Origin: Flavobacteriaceae bacterium | GTDB lineage: Bacteria; Bacteroidota; Bacteroidia; Flavobacteriales; Flavobacteriaceae | Length of the DNA: 64,000 nucleotides | Direction: 5' to 3' | Assembly (NCBI GenBank): GCA_024762795.1 | Contig: JANTGS010000002.1 | Location: 1 to 64,000 of the forward strand | Shown: positions 34,679 through 44,619 of the stretch, piece by piece | How the letters are laid out: each line of letters begins with the position of its first letter | How positions within the stretch are numbered: position 1 is the first letter of the stretch | Program-made: the position numbers and the translations under genes | The notes under the pieces: model-generated | What the model saw: the letters and a program-made list of their open reading frames with translations, nothing else | Told to the model about the DNA's origin: nothing | Database searches by the model: none

Positions 34679-35947
34679 ATGCTGATAAGTGATAAAGTTT
34701 TAACTATTATCTTAGGAGGTGGGCAAGGTTCACGTTTATATCCTTTGACAGAAAAGAGATCAAAACCTGCTGTTCCCATTGCAGGAAAATACAGGTTGGT
34801 AGATATACCGATTTCCAATTGTTTAAATTCAGATATCAAACGGATTTTTCTTTTAACACAGTTCAACTCAGCCTCTTTGAACCGGCATATTAAAAACACT
34901 TATCATTTTAGTTTCTTTAGCAGAGCATTTGTAGATGTACTGGCAGCAGAACAAACCATTTCAAGTTCTGACTGGTTTCAGGGAACAGCTGATGCCGTTA
35001 GACAAAGCATGCATCATTTTCTAAATCATGATTTTGAATATGCTCTGATTCTTTCCGGAGATCAGTTGTATCAAATGGATTATACCTTAATGCTAAAAGA
35101 ACATATTGAAAACAAAGCCGAAATATCCATTGCAACCATCCCGGTAAATGCCAAAGATGCCACTTCTTTTGGTATCTTAAAATCTGATGAAAACAATGTG
35201 ATTACTTCTTTTATTGAGAAGCCGGAAGCAAAATTATTACCCGACTGGACTTCTGATGTTAGTGATGAGATGAAATCGGAGGGAAGAAATTATCTCGCCT
35301 CAATGGGAATTTATATCTTCAACAGAAAATTATTGGTGGATTTGATGAACAATACAGATACCATTGATTTTGGTAAAGAAATAATTCCACAAAATATTGA
35401 TAAACACAAAACACTAAGTTATCAGTTTGAGGGGTATTGGACAGATATAGGAAACATAGATTCTTTTTTTGAAGCTAATATCGGTTTAACCGATTCAATT
35501 CCGAAATTTGATTTGTTTAACAACAATAAAAGGGTTTATACCAGAGCCAGAATTCTTCCCACAACCAAGATCTCCGGAACAACTCTAAATAGAAGCGTTA
35601 TAGCAGATGGATGCATCATTAGTGCAGCTAAAATAGACAGATCAGTAATTGGAGTTCGTTCTCGAATAGGAGACGAGTCAACCGTTATCAATACTTATAT
35701 GATGGGATCTGATTTTTACGAAACTCTGGAAGAGATTGAAGATAAAAAGATCAGTGTCCTGATGGGAATTGGACAGCGTTGTTTTATTAAAAATGCAATA
35801 ATCGATAAAAACTGCCGTATTGGAGATGATGTAAGGATCAATGGAGGTAAACATCTGGAAGATGTTGAAACCGATCTTTATGTAGTAAGAGACGGTATAG
35901 TTGTGATTAAAAAAGGAGTAACGATCCCACACGGGTATATTATTTAA
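34679..35947 (+). CDS. glgC: Glucose-1-phosphate adenylyltransferase (ADP-glucose pyrophosphorylase)
   Basis: The protein has 422 residues. The nucleotide-binding loop ILGGGQGSRLYPLTEKRSKP is followed by AVPIAGKYRLVDIPISNCLN, and the sugar-phosphate motifs FIEKPEAK and FEGYWTDIGNIDSFFEAN are present. The C-terminal left-handed beta-helix carries the allosteric region (SVIADGCIISAAKIDRSVIG). It supplies ADP-glucose to the preceding GT4 enzyme. The gene begins 2 bases after glgM, so the pair is translationally close. Confidence 0.93.
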   Translation: MLISDKVLTIILGGGQGSRLYPLTEKRSKPAVPIAGKYRLVDIPISNCLNSDIKRIFLLTQFNSASLNRHIKNTYHFSFFSRAFVDVLAAEQTISSSDWFQGTADAVRQSMHHFLNHDFEYALILSGDQLYQMDYTLMLKEHIENKAEISIATIPVNAKDATSFGILKSDENNVITSFIEKPEAKLLPDWTSDVSDEMKSEGRNYLASMGIYIFNRKLLVDLMNNTDTIDFGKEIIPQNIDKHKTLSYQFEGYWTDIGNIDSFFEANIGLTDSIPKFDLFNNNKRVYTRARILPTTKISGTTLNRSVIADGCIISAAKIDRSVIGVRSRIGDESTVINTYMMGSDFYETLEEIEDKKISVLMGIGQRCFIKNAIIDKNCRIGDDVRINGGKHLEDVETDLYVVRDGIVVIKKGVTIPHGYII

Positions 35948-36107
35948 TGTCTCGACATTAAAGAATGCAGTTAAGCTGAATTTTTCGCGATTAAGGTATT
36001 TCGGAAAGATCGGATATTACAGATATACACCATTCAGATAAAAAGTCTTTTTGATTTTTGAAATATCAAGCTTTTTATTAAACACTATTAAAAATAAGAA
36101 TTAGAGA

Positions 36108-38048
36108 ATGCTAAATCAAAGAAGAGTAGTTATTGATTATGTTTCACCGGTTTTGAATCATGGTGAATTTCCAATAAAAAGAGTTGTAAACGAAGTAGTA
36201 AATGTAGATGCACATATATTTGGAGACGGACATGATCTGATAGGGGCCTCTGTTCTATTTAAACATGAAAATGCCCGTAAATGGAATGAGGTCAGGATGA
36301 AGCCCGGTTTTAACGATGAGTGGCATGTGTCTTTTTACGTTGAAAAACAAGGCTATTACGAGTATAAGGTTGAAGGGTGGATTGATCATGCCCTGACCTG
36401 GCAACACGGAATAAAAAGAAAGATTGAAGATCGCCAAAGGGTAACTTCTGAACTCCTTGAAGGTGTTAAATTTATAGAAGCAATTTATAAAAGACTTTCG
36501 GCAGATGATAGAGCATATCTTGATCATTTGAAGAAGATTTTTAATGATGAAAATTCTTATGATAATGCCATATCAGAGGCTGTAAGTGACAGGTTATATC
36601 ATTTATTTTATATTTTTCCTGATAAGAAGCTGGTAAATTCTACAAAGAATTATAAGATCTATGTAGATCGCTTAAAAGCCAGATTCAGCACTTGGTACGA
36701 ATTCTTTCCCCGCTCTGCTTCCGAAAAGGAAGGAGTACACGGCACCTTTAAAGATTGTGAAAAATTACTGCCAAGAGTGGCAGAAATGGGCTTTGACACC
36801 TTGTATTTTCCGCCTGTTCATCCTATAGGTGAGGTTAATCGCAAAGGAAAGAACAATTCAACCAATGCTGCTCCCGGAGATGTGGGTTCTCCCTGGGGAA
36901 TTGGTTCCAGGCTGGGAGGACATAAAGATATTCATCCGGAATTAGGAAGTCTGAAAGATTTTAAGTTGCTGATAAAGAAAGCAAATAAAATGGGTGTTGA
37001 GATCGCCATGGATTTTGCTTTACAGGTTGCACCGGATCATCCCTGGGTAAAAGAGCATCCGGAATGGTTTAAATGGCGTCCTGACGGAACTGTACAGTAC
37101 GCAGAAAATCCGCCTAAAAAATATCAGGATATTCTGCCTATCCATTTTGAATCGGAAGGCTATGAGGATCTCTGGCAGGAAAGTCTGGATATCCTTTTGT
37201 ACTGGATCGATCAGGGTATCAATATTTTCAGGGTTGATAATCCGCATACAAAACCTTTTTATTTTTGGAACTGGATCATCAGGAAGATCAAAAAAGATCA
37301 TCCCGATGTATTATTTCTGGCAGAAGCATTTACCAATCCTAAAGTAATGCAGCAACTCGCCAAACAAGGCTTTACGCAATCTTATACCTATTTTACCTGG
37401 AGGGAATCAAAACATGAACTGATTGAATATGTTGAAGAACTGACCAAAACAGAGCAGCGTGAATATATGCGCCCGAATTTCTGGCCCAATACACCTGATA
37501 TTAATCCATATCACCTGCAGGGAGCCAATGAATCAAAATATATTCAGCGTTATGCTCTTGCGGCAACTTTGAGTTCCAATGTAGGTATTTACGGTCCTGT
37601 TTTTGAATATATGATCAGCGCTCCGTTACCTAACAGAGAGGAATATCTGAATTCAGAAAAATTTCAAATTGCACATTATGACTGGAACTTAAAGAATAAC
37701 CTGATCTCTGTAATTACAAAGATCAATCAGATCCGCAAAGAAGAAGAGGCTTTGCAACAAACCAATCATATAAAATTCTGTCAGATAGAAAATGATAATC
37801 TCATCGCATTTTACAAATGGAATGATGACAAAAGCAGTGAGATCCTGGTAGTGGTCAGTTTAGATGCATACAATACGCAAAGCGGTACAATGCAGTTACC
37901 CCTATCTGATCTGAAAGAAACTGAACCCGGTAGGCCTGTTCAGGTGTATGATTTTATGACGGGAAATAGTTACAACTGGTATGAAGAGTGGAATTATATT
38001 GAATTGCAACCCGGTTTACCGCTTCATATCTTTAAAATTAATAAATAA
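36108..38048 (+). CDS. glgE: Alpha-1,4-glucan:maltose-1-phosphate maltosyltransferase GlgE (GH13_3)
   Basis: The protein has 646 residues, the usual GlgE length. The N-terminal domain carries DAHIFGDGHDLIGASVLFKH. The barrel motifs PPVHPIGEVNRKGKNN, GSPWGIGSRLGGHKDIHPEL and GINIFRVDNPHTKPF (nucleophile D377) and VLFLAEAFTNPKVM (acid E406) are distinctive for GlgE. It transfers maltosyl units from maltose-1-phosphate to glucan chains. There is no signal peptide, so it is cytoplasmic. No TreS or maltokinase gene is present here, so its substrate most simply comes from the GlgM-type enzyme. The 160-base gap before it may hold a promoter. Confidence 0.93.
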   Translation: MLNQRRVVIDYVSPVLNHGEFPIKRVVNEVVNVDAHIFGDGHDLIGASVLFKHENARKWNEVRMKPGFNDEWHVSFYVEKQGYYEYKVEGWIDHALTWQHGIKRKIEDRQRVTSELLEGVKFIEAIYKRLSADDRAYLDHLKKIFNDENSYDNAISEAVSDRLYHLFYIFPDKKLVNSTKNYKIYVDRLKARFSTWYEFFPRSASEKEGVHGTFKDCEKLLPRVAEMGFDTLYFPPVHPIGEVNRKGKNNSTNAAPGDVGSPWGIGSRLGGHKDIHPELGSLKDFKLLIKKANKMGVEIAMDFALQVAPDHPWVKEHPEWFKWRPDGTVQYAENPPKKYQDILPIHFESEGYEDLWQESLDILLYWIDQGINIFRVDNPHTKPFYFWNWIIRKIKKDHPDVLFLAEAFTNPKVMQQLAKQGFTQSYTYFTWRESKHELIEYVEELTKTEQREYMRPNFWPNTPDINPYHLQGANESKYIQRYALAATLSSNVGIYGPVFEYMISAPLPNREEYLNSEKFQIAHYDWNLKNNLISVITKINQIRKEEEALQQTNHIKFCQIENDNLIAFYKWNDDKSSEILVVVSLDAYNTQSGTMQLPLSDLKETEPGRPVQVYDFMTGNSYNWYEEWNYIELQPGLPLHIFKINK

Positions 38049-38125
38049 GATAATACCGGTTTTTTTATATCAACTCGGGATAATCATTTTAAAAGGAATT
38101 ATTTAATACTAATAAAAAATAAATC

Positions 38126-40033
38126 ATGGCAAAAGTAGAAGTTTATAGTCTGTTCTCAGAATTTGATGTTGATCTCTTTAAATTAGGGAAACATTATCGA
38201 TTGTACGAAAAATTCGGTGCACATCCTGCCAAAGTAAATGGTAAAGAAGGTGTATATTTTTCCGTATGGGCTCCTTCAGCAAAATCGGTTTCTGTAATTG
38301 GGGACTTCAATTTCTGGAATGATAAACAGCATAAACTGAATGTAAGATGGGATGCTTCAGGCATCTGGGAAGGATTTATTCCCGGAGTTAAGATTGGGAT
38401 GAGATACAAATTTAAAATGACCTCTAATCATCATGTGGAAACTGAAAAAGCTGATCCTTATGCTTTTTTCAGCGAGAAACCGCCACATACTGCATCAATT
38501 ATTGAAAATATAGAAGGTTTTGGCTGGAAAGATTCGAACTGGATGTCATATCGAAAAGATAAAAACGGATTGGATAAGCCTTATGCTGTATACGAAGTAC
38601 ATCTGGGATCCTGGATGAGAAATCTTGAAGGAGATCAGTATTTATCGTATAATGACTTTGCCGATAAACTGGTAAAGTATGTCAAAGAGATGAATTTTAC
38701 CCATGTGGAATTTATGCCGATCATGGAATATCCGTATGACCCTTCATGGGGATATCAGATCACAGGATATTTTGCCCCAACATCTCGTTTTGGAACACCA
38801 AAAGAATTTATGAATCTGATTGATAAACTGCATCAGAATGATATTGGTGTGATTGTTGATTGGGTGCCATCGCATTTTCCATCTGATGATCATGGTTTAG
38901 GATTTTTTGACGGAACTCACCTTTATGAGCATCCGGACCCAAGAAAGGGATATCATCCCGACTGGAAAAGTTTGATCTTTAATTATGGCCGGAATGAAGT
39001 GCGTTCCTTCCTGATCAGTAATGCTTTTTTCTGGCTCGATAAATATCATATTGATGTGTTACGGGTAGATGCAGTGGCTTCTATGCTGTATCTCGACTAT
39101 TCGCGTGAGGAAGGGGAATGGGAACCCAATCAATATGGAGGAAGAGAGAATCTGGAGGCTATTTCATTTCTAAAGGATTTTAATCAGGAAGTATATAAAA
39201 CCTTTGACGGAATTCAGACCATAGCAGAAGAATCAACGGCCTTTACCGGAGTTACAAAACCGGTTTCTATCGGAGGGCTCGGATTTGGTATGAAATGGAT
39301 GATGGGCTGGATGCATGATACACTGGATTATTTTTCTAAAGATCCGATCCATAGGCAATACCACCAGAATGACATTACTTTTAGTCTGGCCTATGCCTTT
39401 ACCGAAAATTTTATGCTCCCCTTATCCCATGATGAAGTAGTTTACGGGAAAAGATCATTGCTGAATAAAATGCCCGGGGATGAATGGCAGAAATTTGCTA
39501 ATATGAGGTTGCTTTTCGGGTATATGTTTGCACATCCCGGAACCAAACTTTTATTTATGGGAGGAGAATTCGGTCAGTCTGCTGAATGGAATTTTTCGCA
39601 GAGTCTTGACTGGCACCTACTTCAATATGAACCTCATAAAAAGTTGAGTAAATATGTAAAAGAACTGAATAAATTCTACAAAGGACATCCTGCTTTATAT
39701 GAAAAAGCTTTTTCACCAGATGGTTTTGAATGGGTCAATTTCGGCGATAGCCAGAATTCTGTGATCTCTTTTATCCGTAAGGGGCACGATGAAGAAAATG
39801 ATCTGATCATTGTGTGTAATTTCACTACAGTTCCCAGAGAAAAATACAGGATTGGAATGCCTAAGACGGGTACTTTAACTCAGGTGTTTAACAGTGATTT
39901 TAAAAAATATTTTGGTAGTGGTGTAAGTAATTCTAAAAAATTATCAATTGAAAAGAAAAGTTGGGACAACAGAGAATTTTCTGTTGAGATCACACTGCCT
40001 CCATTATCTATGATTGCGTTTAAAATTATATAG
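38126..40033 (+). CDS. glgB: 1,4-alpha-glucan branching enzyme
   Basis: The protein has 635 residues. The N-terminal CBM48-like domain carries GVYFSVWAPSAKSVSVIGDF followed by NFWN. The GH13 barrel has YEVHLGSWMRN, YPYDPSWGYQITGYFAPTSR, VLRVDAVASMLYLDY (nucleophile D315), TIAEEST (acid E368) and LPLSHDEVVYGKRSLL. It makes alpha-1,6 branches in glycogen. GlgE and GlgB are known to work together on a growing glucan. It follows glgE after 77 bases. Confidence 0.95.
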   Translation: MAKVEVYSLFSEFDVDLFKLGKHYRLYEKFGAHPAKVNGKEGVYFSVWAPSAKSVSVIGDFNFWNDKQHKLNVRWDASGIWEGFIPGVKIGMRYKFKMTSNHHVETEKADPYAFFSEKPPHTASIIENIEGFGWKDSNWMSYRKDKNGLDKPYAVYEVHLGSWMRNLEGDQYLSYNDFADKLVKYVKEMNFTHVEFMPIMEYPYDPSWGYQITGYFAPTSRFGTPKEFMNLIDKLHQNDIGVIVDWVPSHFPSDDHGLGFFDGTHLYEHPDPRKGYHPDWKSLIFNYGRNEVRSFLISNAFFWLDKYHIDVLRVDAVASMLYLDYSREEGEWEPNQYGGRENLEAISFLKDFNQEVYKTFDGIQTIAEESTAFTGVTKPVSIGGLGFGMKWMMGWMHDTLDYFSKDPIHRQYHQNDITFSLAYAFTENFMLPLSHDEVVYGKRSLLNKMPGDEWQKFANMRLLFGYMFAHPGTKLLFMGGEFGQSAEWNFSQSLDWHLLQYEPHKKLSKYVKELNKFYKGHPALYEKAFSPDGFEWVNFGDSQNSVISFIRKGHDEENDLIIVCNFTTVPREKYRIGMPKTGTLTQVFNSDFKKYFGSGVSNSKKLSIEKKSWDNREFSVEITLPPLSMIAFKII

Positions 40034-40215
40034 CAATTTTTTTTAGGCTTTTTTGTTTCTTTGTGTTCTTTTTTAAATGAAATGAACATGAATTCATTAA
40101 TCATAAATTCCTTACCAGAATAATGATGATTGAATTTAAGAGTTTAGCGATTTTGGATACAGGTATTTTTCAGCTTATTTTTAAAGCTTAAAATTTTAAA
40201 CAGATAAGATAACCT

Positions 40216-42618
40216 ATGATTATAAATACAGAAATAGATAAGAAAGGAAATCAGTTTCCCTCCAAAGTAATATCTTGTGATAAAGAGGTTGATACTTTTT
40301 ATTTTAAAACCGAGAATAATGTTACTTTACAACTCACGATTATACGAGGGAGTATTTTGCGTTTCAGGTTTTCCACAACTTTTAATTTTGAAAAGGATTT
40401 TTCTTATGCCATAGATGAAGATGCCAGCAGAGGTTACAATACCTTAGAGTATAAAGAAGAAAAGGATTACTACGTTATAGTAACTTCAAATGTGATCTGT
40501 CATATTCATAAGGCCGATCTCCGTTCGGAAATTTTTGATGCTGTTGATAAAAAACTGATCTGTGAAGATGAGTCCGGCTTTCACTGGGAAGAGAATTATG
40601 AGAACGGTGGGAATATTGTCAAGATGAGTAAACTGGCCCATGATGCTGAGAGTTATTATGGTATGGGAGATAAACCTGTAAATGCCAATTTAAGAGGTAA
40701 GCGGTTTGAGAACTGGGTAACCGATTCATATGCTTATACAAAGCATACGGATCCTTTATACAAATCTATTCCTTTTTATACCGGACTTCATAACAATAAG
40801 GCTTACGGAATCTTTTTTGATAATTCATTCCGGTCTTTTTTCGACTTTTGTCATGAACGCCGTCAGGTAACAAGTTTCTGGGCTCAGGGAGGCGAAATGA
40901 ATTATTATTTTATCTATGGCCCCACCATGAGTGAGGTGGTTTCAAGATATACCAATCTTACAGGTACTCCGGAACTTCCACCTATGTGGACACTTGGTTT
41001 CCATCAGTGTAAATGGAGTTATTACCCTGAATCTAAAGTGCGTGAGATCACTTCAAAATTCCGTGAACTTCAGATTCCCTGTGACGCGATTTATCTGGAT
41101 ATTGATTATATGGACGGATTCAGATGCTTTACCTGGAATAAAGAGTATTTTCCCGATCCCAAGAAAATGGTTAGCGATCTTGAAAAGGACGGGTTTAAAA
41201 CAGTAGCTATAATCGATCCCGGTATCAAGATCGATGAAGATTACGATATTTATCAGCAGGGAATAGAAAATGATTATTTCTGTAAAAGAGCAGACGGGCC
41301 TTATATGAAAGGAAAAGTATGGCCCGGGGAATGTTATTTCCCTGATTATACCAACCCTAAAGTAAGAAAGTGGTGGTCGGGTCTTTTTAAAGAACTGATC
41401 GATGATATCGGTGTAAAAGGCGTTTGGAATGATATGAATGAGCCGGCAGTGATGGAAGTGCCTAATAAAACTTTCCCTGATGATGTACGTCATGATTATG
41501 ATGGCCATTATTGTAGTCATAGAAAAGCTCATAATATATACGGAATGCAGATGGCAAGAGCAACCTATGAAGGTTTGAAAAAATATTCTTACCCCGAAAG
41601 GCCTTTTGTAATTACACGTTCAGCTTATTCCGGTACGCAACGCTATTCTTCAACCTGGACGGGAGACAATGTGGCCACCTGGGAGCATCTTTGGGTAGCC
41701 AATGTTCAGGTACAACGAATGTGTATGTCGGGATATTCCTTTACCGGATCGGATATTGGTGGTTTTGCCGAACAGCCTACAGGCGAACTCTATACCAGAT
41801 GGATACAGTTGGGAGTATTTCATCCTTTTTGCAGAGCTCATTCTTCAGGAGATCACGGTGATCAGGAGCCCTGGTCGTTTGATGAAGAAGTAATAGGTAT
41901 TGTTAGAAAATTTATAGAGATAAGATATCAGTTATTGCCTTATTTGTATACAGCCTTCTGGAAATATATACGGCATGGAGTTCCCATCTTAAAATCACTG
42001 GTTATTTATGACCAGGAAGACACACAGACCCACTTCAGATCGGATGAGTTTATTTTTGGTGACAAAATATTGGTTTGTCCTATACTTGAGCAGAATGCCA
42101 CAGGAAGAAGAATGTATATTCCAAGAGGGAATTGGTATAATTTCTGGGATGATACGATAATTTCCGGAGGGAGAGAAACCAGAGTGGAGGCTGATCTGGA
42201 CAGTATGCCCCTCTTTATTAAAGAAGGAGCTATTATTCCTAAATTCCCTGTGCAGCAATATGTTGGGGAAAAACAGATTGATGAGCTTACCCTGGATGTG
42301 TATTTTAAAGAAGGTAAAGAAAAAAGTGAGATCTATGAAGACGCTAATGATGGTTATGATTATAATAAGGGACGCTATAGTTTACGCAGCTTTGAATTAA
42401 ACGGGAAAAAGGATAAACTTACCATTCAGCAACATAAATTAGGCACATTTATTACAGCTTATGAAACCTTTAAAATAAGAATCCACGGATTACCTTTTAA
42501 AATTAATAAGATCTATATTGACGGAGAAAAGGCCAATTCAGCTGATGTTAAGGTAAACGGTGTAAATTCAATTACTATTACCAAAAATTTCAATAATTTA
42601 CAAATTGTAGGAGAATAA
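40216..42618 (+). CDS. Glycoside hydrolase family 31 alpha-glucosidase, cytoplasmic
   Basis: The protein has 800 residues with no signal peptide. The GH31 N-terminal beta domain precedes the barrel. The nucleophile motif WNDMNEPAVM gives D406 and the acid motif lies in STWTGDNVATWEHL. Other GH31 signatures are PCDAIYLDIDYMDGFRCFTW and PFCRAHSSGDHGDQEPWSFD. It likely releases glucose from alpha-glucan ends or maltodextrins inside the cell. Its place in the glycogen cluster points to glycogen turnover. The 182 bases before it contain no clear regulatory motif. Confidence 0.9.
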   Translation: MIINTEIDKKGNQFPSKVISCDKEVDTFYFKTENNVTLQLTIIRGSILRFRFSTTFNFEKDFSYAIDEDASRGYNTLEYKEEKDYYVIVTSNVICHIHKADLRSEIFDAVDKKLICEDESGFHWEENYENGGNIVKMSKLAHDAESYYGMGDKPVNANLRGKRFENWVTDSYAYTKHTDPLYKSIPFYTGLHNNKAYGIFFDNSFRSFFDFCHERRQVTSFWAQGGEMNYYFIYGPTMSEVVSRYTNLTGTPELPPMWTLGFHQCKWSYYPESKVREITSKFRELQIPCDAIYLDIDYMDGFRCFTWNKEYFPDPKKMVSDLEKDGFKTVAIIDPGIKIDEDYDIYQQGIENDYFCKRADGPYMKGKVWPGECYFPDYTNPKVRKWWSGLFKELIDDIGVKGVWNDMNEPAVMEVPNKTFPDDVRHDYDGHYCSHRKAHNIYGMQMARATYEGLKKYSYPERPFVITRSAYSGTQRYSSTWTGDNVATWEHLWVANVQVQRMCMSGYSFTGSDIGGFAEQPTGELYTRWIQLGVFHPFCRAHSSGDHGDQEPWSFDEEVIGIVRKFIEIRYQLLPYLYTAFWKYIRHGVPILKSLVIYDQEDTQTHFRSDEFIFGDKILVCPILEQNATGRRMYIPRGNWYNFWDDTIISGGRETRVEADLDSMPLFIKEGAIIPKFPVQQYVGEKQIDELTLDVYFKEGKEKSEIYEDANDGYDYNKGRYSLRSFELNGKKDKLTIQQHKLGTFITAYETFKIRIHGLPFKINKIYIDGEKANSADVKVNGVNSITITKNFNNLQIVGE

Positions 42619-42756
42619 AGCCAAACCGGTATTTTGTCAGATCAGCAATATGCTAAGGTATTATTAAAAATAACTCATCTAAAAGAATCTGTATTAAGAA
42701 ACTGTTATTTTTATGGCCTTAACAAAAATTGAATTCGATATTTAATAAAATAGTCT

Positions 42757-42764
42757 TATTTTTG
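42757..42764 (+). promoter_or_regulatory. Candidate -7 box for glgP (TATTTTTG)
   Basis: It matches TAnnTTTG 28 bases before the glgP ATG. An upstream TTG (42729-42731) is 25 bases away, slightly beyond usual spacing. It suggests that glgP has its own transcript start. Confidence 0.5.
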
Positions 42765-42792
42765 CCGCTTTATTAAATTTAAAAGAAAGACT

Positions 42793-44436
42793 ATGACAAG
42801 TAAATACAGCAAATGGTACCATCCGTATAAACCCGCTAAAGAATTTGAAAAGAGAGTAGCTTATTTTAGCATGGAGTTTGGTATTCATCAGGCTTTAAAA
42901 ATATATTCCGGAGGTCTGGGTTTTTTAGCCGGATCACATATGCGATCAGGTTTTGAGTTAAAACAAAATATGATCGGTATAGGAATGTTGTGGAAATATG
43001 GATATTATGATCAGGGAAGAAATGAAGATCAGACACTTCGTGTAAATTTTATCGAGAAACATTACAATTTTTTAGAAGATACCGGAATTGAAGTGGAGGT
43101 GAAATTACACGACAATCCTGCTGTAAAAGTTAGAGCTTATGTGCTTAAACCGGAGATCTTTGGTACAGTACCTTTATACTTACTTTCTACAGATGTTGAC
43201 GGAAATGATTTTCTTTCCAGAACCATCACCGATCATCTTTATGATGCCAATGAGCTGACACGTATTTCTCAAAGTATCGTTCTGGGAATTGGCGGAGCAA
43301 AAGTAGTTGAGGCTCTTGGAGGAGCTAATACCTATCATTTAAATGAAGGCCATGCTTTACCAGCATTTTACTATTTACGAGATCAGGGGGTAAGAAAGAA
43401 TCAAATGGTGTTTACTACACATACTCCGGAAAAGGCAGGTAATGAAGAAAGAGATGCCCGCCACCTAAATCGTTGTGGTTTCTTTGGCAGAAGGCTTAAT
43501 GAAGAGGAACTGGCCAAAGAAATGGTAAATGAAGGAATGATAAATTATACCGTCTCTGCCTTAAGAATGGCTAAAAAAGCTAATGCAGTGTCAAAACTTC
43601 ACGCCAAGGTGTCTAATGAGATGTGGAAAAATTACGATGGAATCTGTAAGATCATACCGATTACCAATGCTCAAAATCAGAAATTCTGGCAGGATGAAGA
43701 GATCAAAAAGATCTGGAAAAGAAAAAGTGCCAAAGCTTTTAGAGAAAGAAAACTTGAATTAAAGAAAGAACTTTTTGATGTTGTATTGAATCAAACCGTT
43801 AAAATGTTTGATCCCAATGTATTTACAATTGTTTGGGCCAGGAGATTTGCAGGTTATAAAAGAGCTGATCTTTTACTTTATGATATGGAGCGTTTTGAAA
43901 AACTGATCAACAATGAGGAATATCCGGTACAGATTATCTGGGCAGGAAAACCTTATCCTTATGATTTTTATGCAATAGATATATTCAACCATCTGGTAAA
44001 TATCAGTAAATATTCTCCAAATCTGGCAGTTCTTGTGGGCTATGAAATAGAACTTTCAAGAAAAATGAAAACAGGTTCAGATATCTGGCTGAATACTCCC
44101 AGAATTACCCGTGAAGCTTCTGGTACCAGTGGTATGACAGCTGCGATGAATGGTTCAGTGAATGTTTCTATTAATGACGGCTGGATTCCTGAATTTGCTA
44201 AAAATGGGGAGAATAGTTTTATCTTGCCTGAACTGGATCCGAAAATGCCGGTTTGGGAACAGGATAAGATTGATGCGGGAAACCTTTATGATCTGCTTGA
44301 AAATGAAGTGCTTCCAACCTATTACGACAAACCAAAAAAATGGTCGGAGATCGTTTTTAATGGTATTGATGATGTAATACCCGAATTTACCAGTAACCGT
44401 ATGGCAACTCAGTATTACAAAGAATTATTTAAGTAA
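42793..44436 (+). CDS. glgP: Alpha-glucan phosphorylase (short GT35 type)
   Basis: The protein has 547 residues, much shorter than E. coli GlgP (about 800) but usual for the TIGR02094 alpha-glucan phosphorylases. VAYFSMEFGIHQALKIYSGG followed by LGFLAGSH is the start. TYHLNEGHALPAF and VFTTHTPEKAGNEERDA follow. RFAGYKRADLLLYD and EASGTSGMTAAMNGSVNVSI are the phosphate and PLP-site segments. It cleaves glycogen ends with phosphate to glucose-1-phosphate, which can re-enter through GlgC/GlgM. A terminator follows. Confidence 0.92.
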   Translation: MTSKYSKWYHPYKPAKEFEKRVAYFSMEFGIHQALKIYSGGLGFLAGSHMRSGFELKQNMIGIGMLWKYGYYDQGRNEDQTLRVNFIEKHYNFLEDTGIEVEVKLHDNPAVKVRAYVLKPEIFGTVPLYLLSTDVDGNDFLSRTITDHLYDANELTRISQSIVLGIGGAKVVEALGGANTYHLNEGHALPAFYYLRDQGVRKNQMVFTTHTPEKAGNEERDARHLNRCGFFGRRLNEEELAKEMVNEGMINYTVSALRMAKKANAVSKLHAKVSNEMWKNYDGICKIIPITNAQNQKFWQDEEIKKIWKRKSAKAFRERKLELKKELFDVVLNQTVKMFDPNVFTIVWARRFAGYKRADLLLYDMERFEKLINNEEYPVQIIWAGKPYPYDFYAIDIFNHLVNISKYSPNLAVLVGYEIELSRKMKTGSDIWLNTPRITREASGTSGMTAAMNGSVNVSINDGWIPEFAKNGENSFILPELDPKMPVWEQDKIDAGNLYDLLENEVLPTYYDKPKKWSEIVFNGIDDVIPEFTSNRMATQYYKELFK

Positions 44437-44454
44437 TCGCTTGATAAATAATTG

Positions 44455-44484
44455 AAATAATGCGGGTTTTTACCCGCATTATTT
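44455..44484 (+). terminator. Rho-independent terminator after glgP
   Basis: The 13-base stem with core AATGCGGGT/ACCCGCATT (44455-44467 / 44472-44484) has a TTTT loop and ends in a T-rich tail. It separates glgP from the GH13 gene. Confidence 0.8.
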
Positions 44485-44619
44485 GTTTATAAAAGAATTG
44501 TCCTTATTTTATAATTCTATATAGATTTGCAATGGTTTTGAATCGTTTGGTTTTGTAACTGGGCAGGCTTTTATTAAATTTCGATGATAAATTCTGTTTA
44601 AACAGAAATAATTTTACAG

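Noticed and set aside
41053..41532. 159-residue minus-strand frame
   Set aside because: Opposite the GH31 barrel region with catalytic motifs. No motif of its own.
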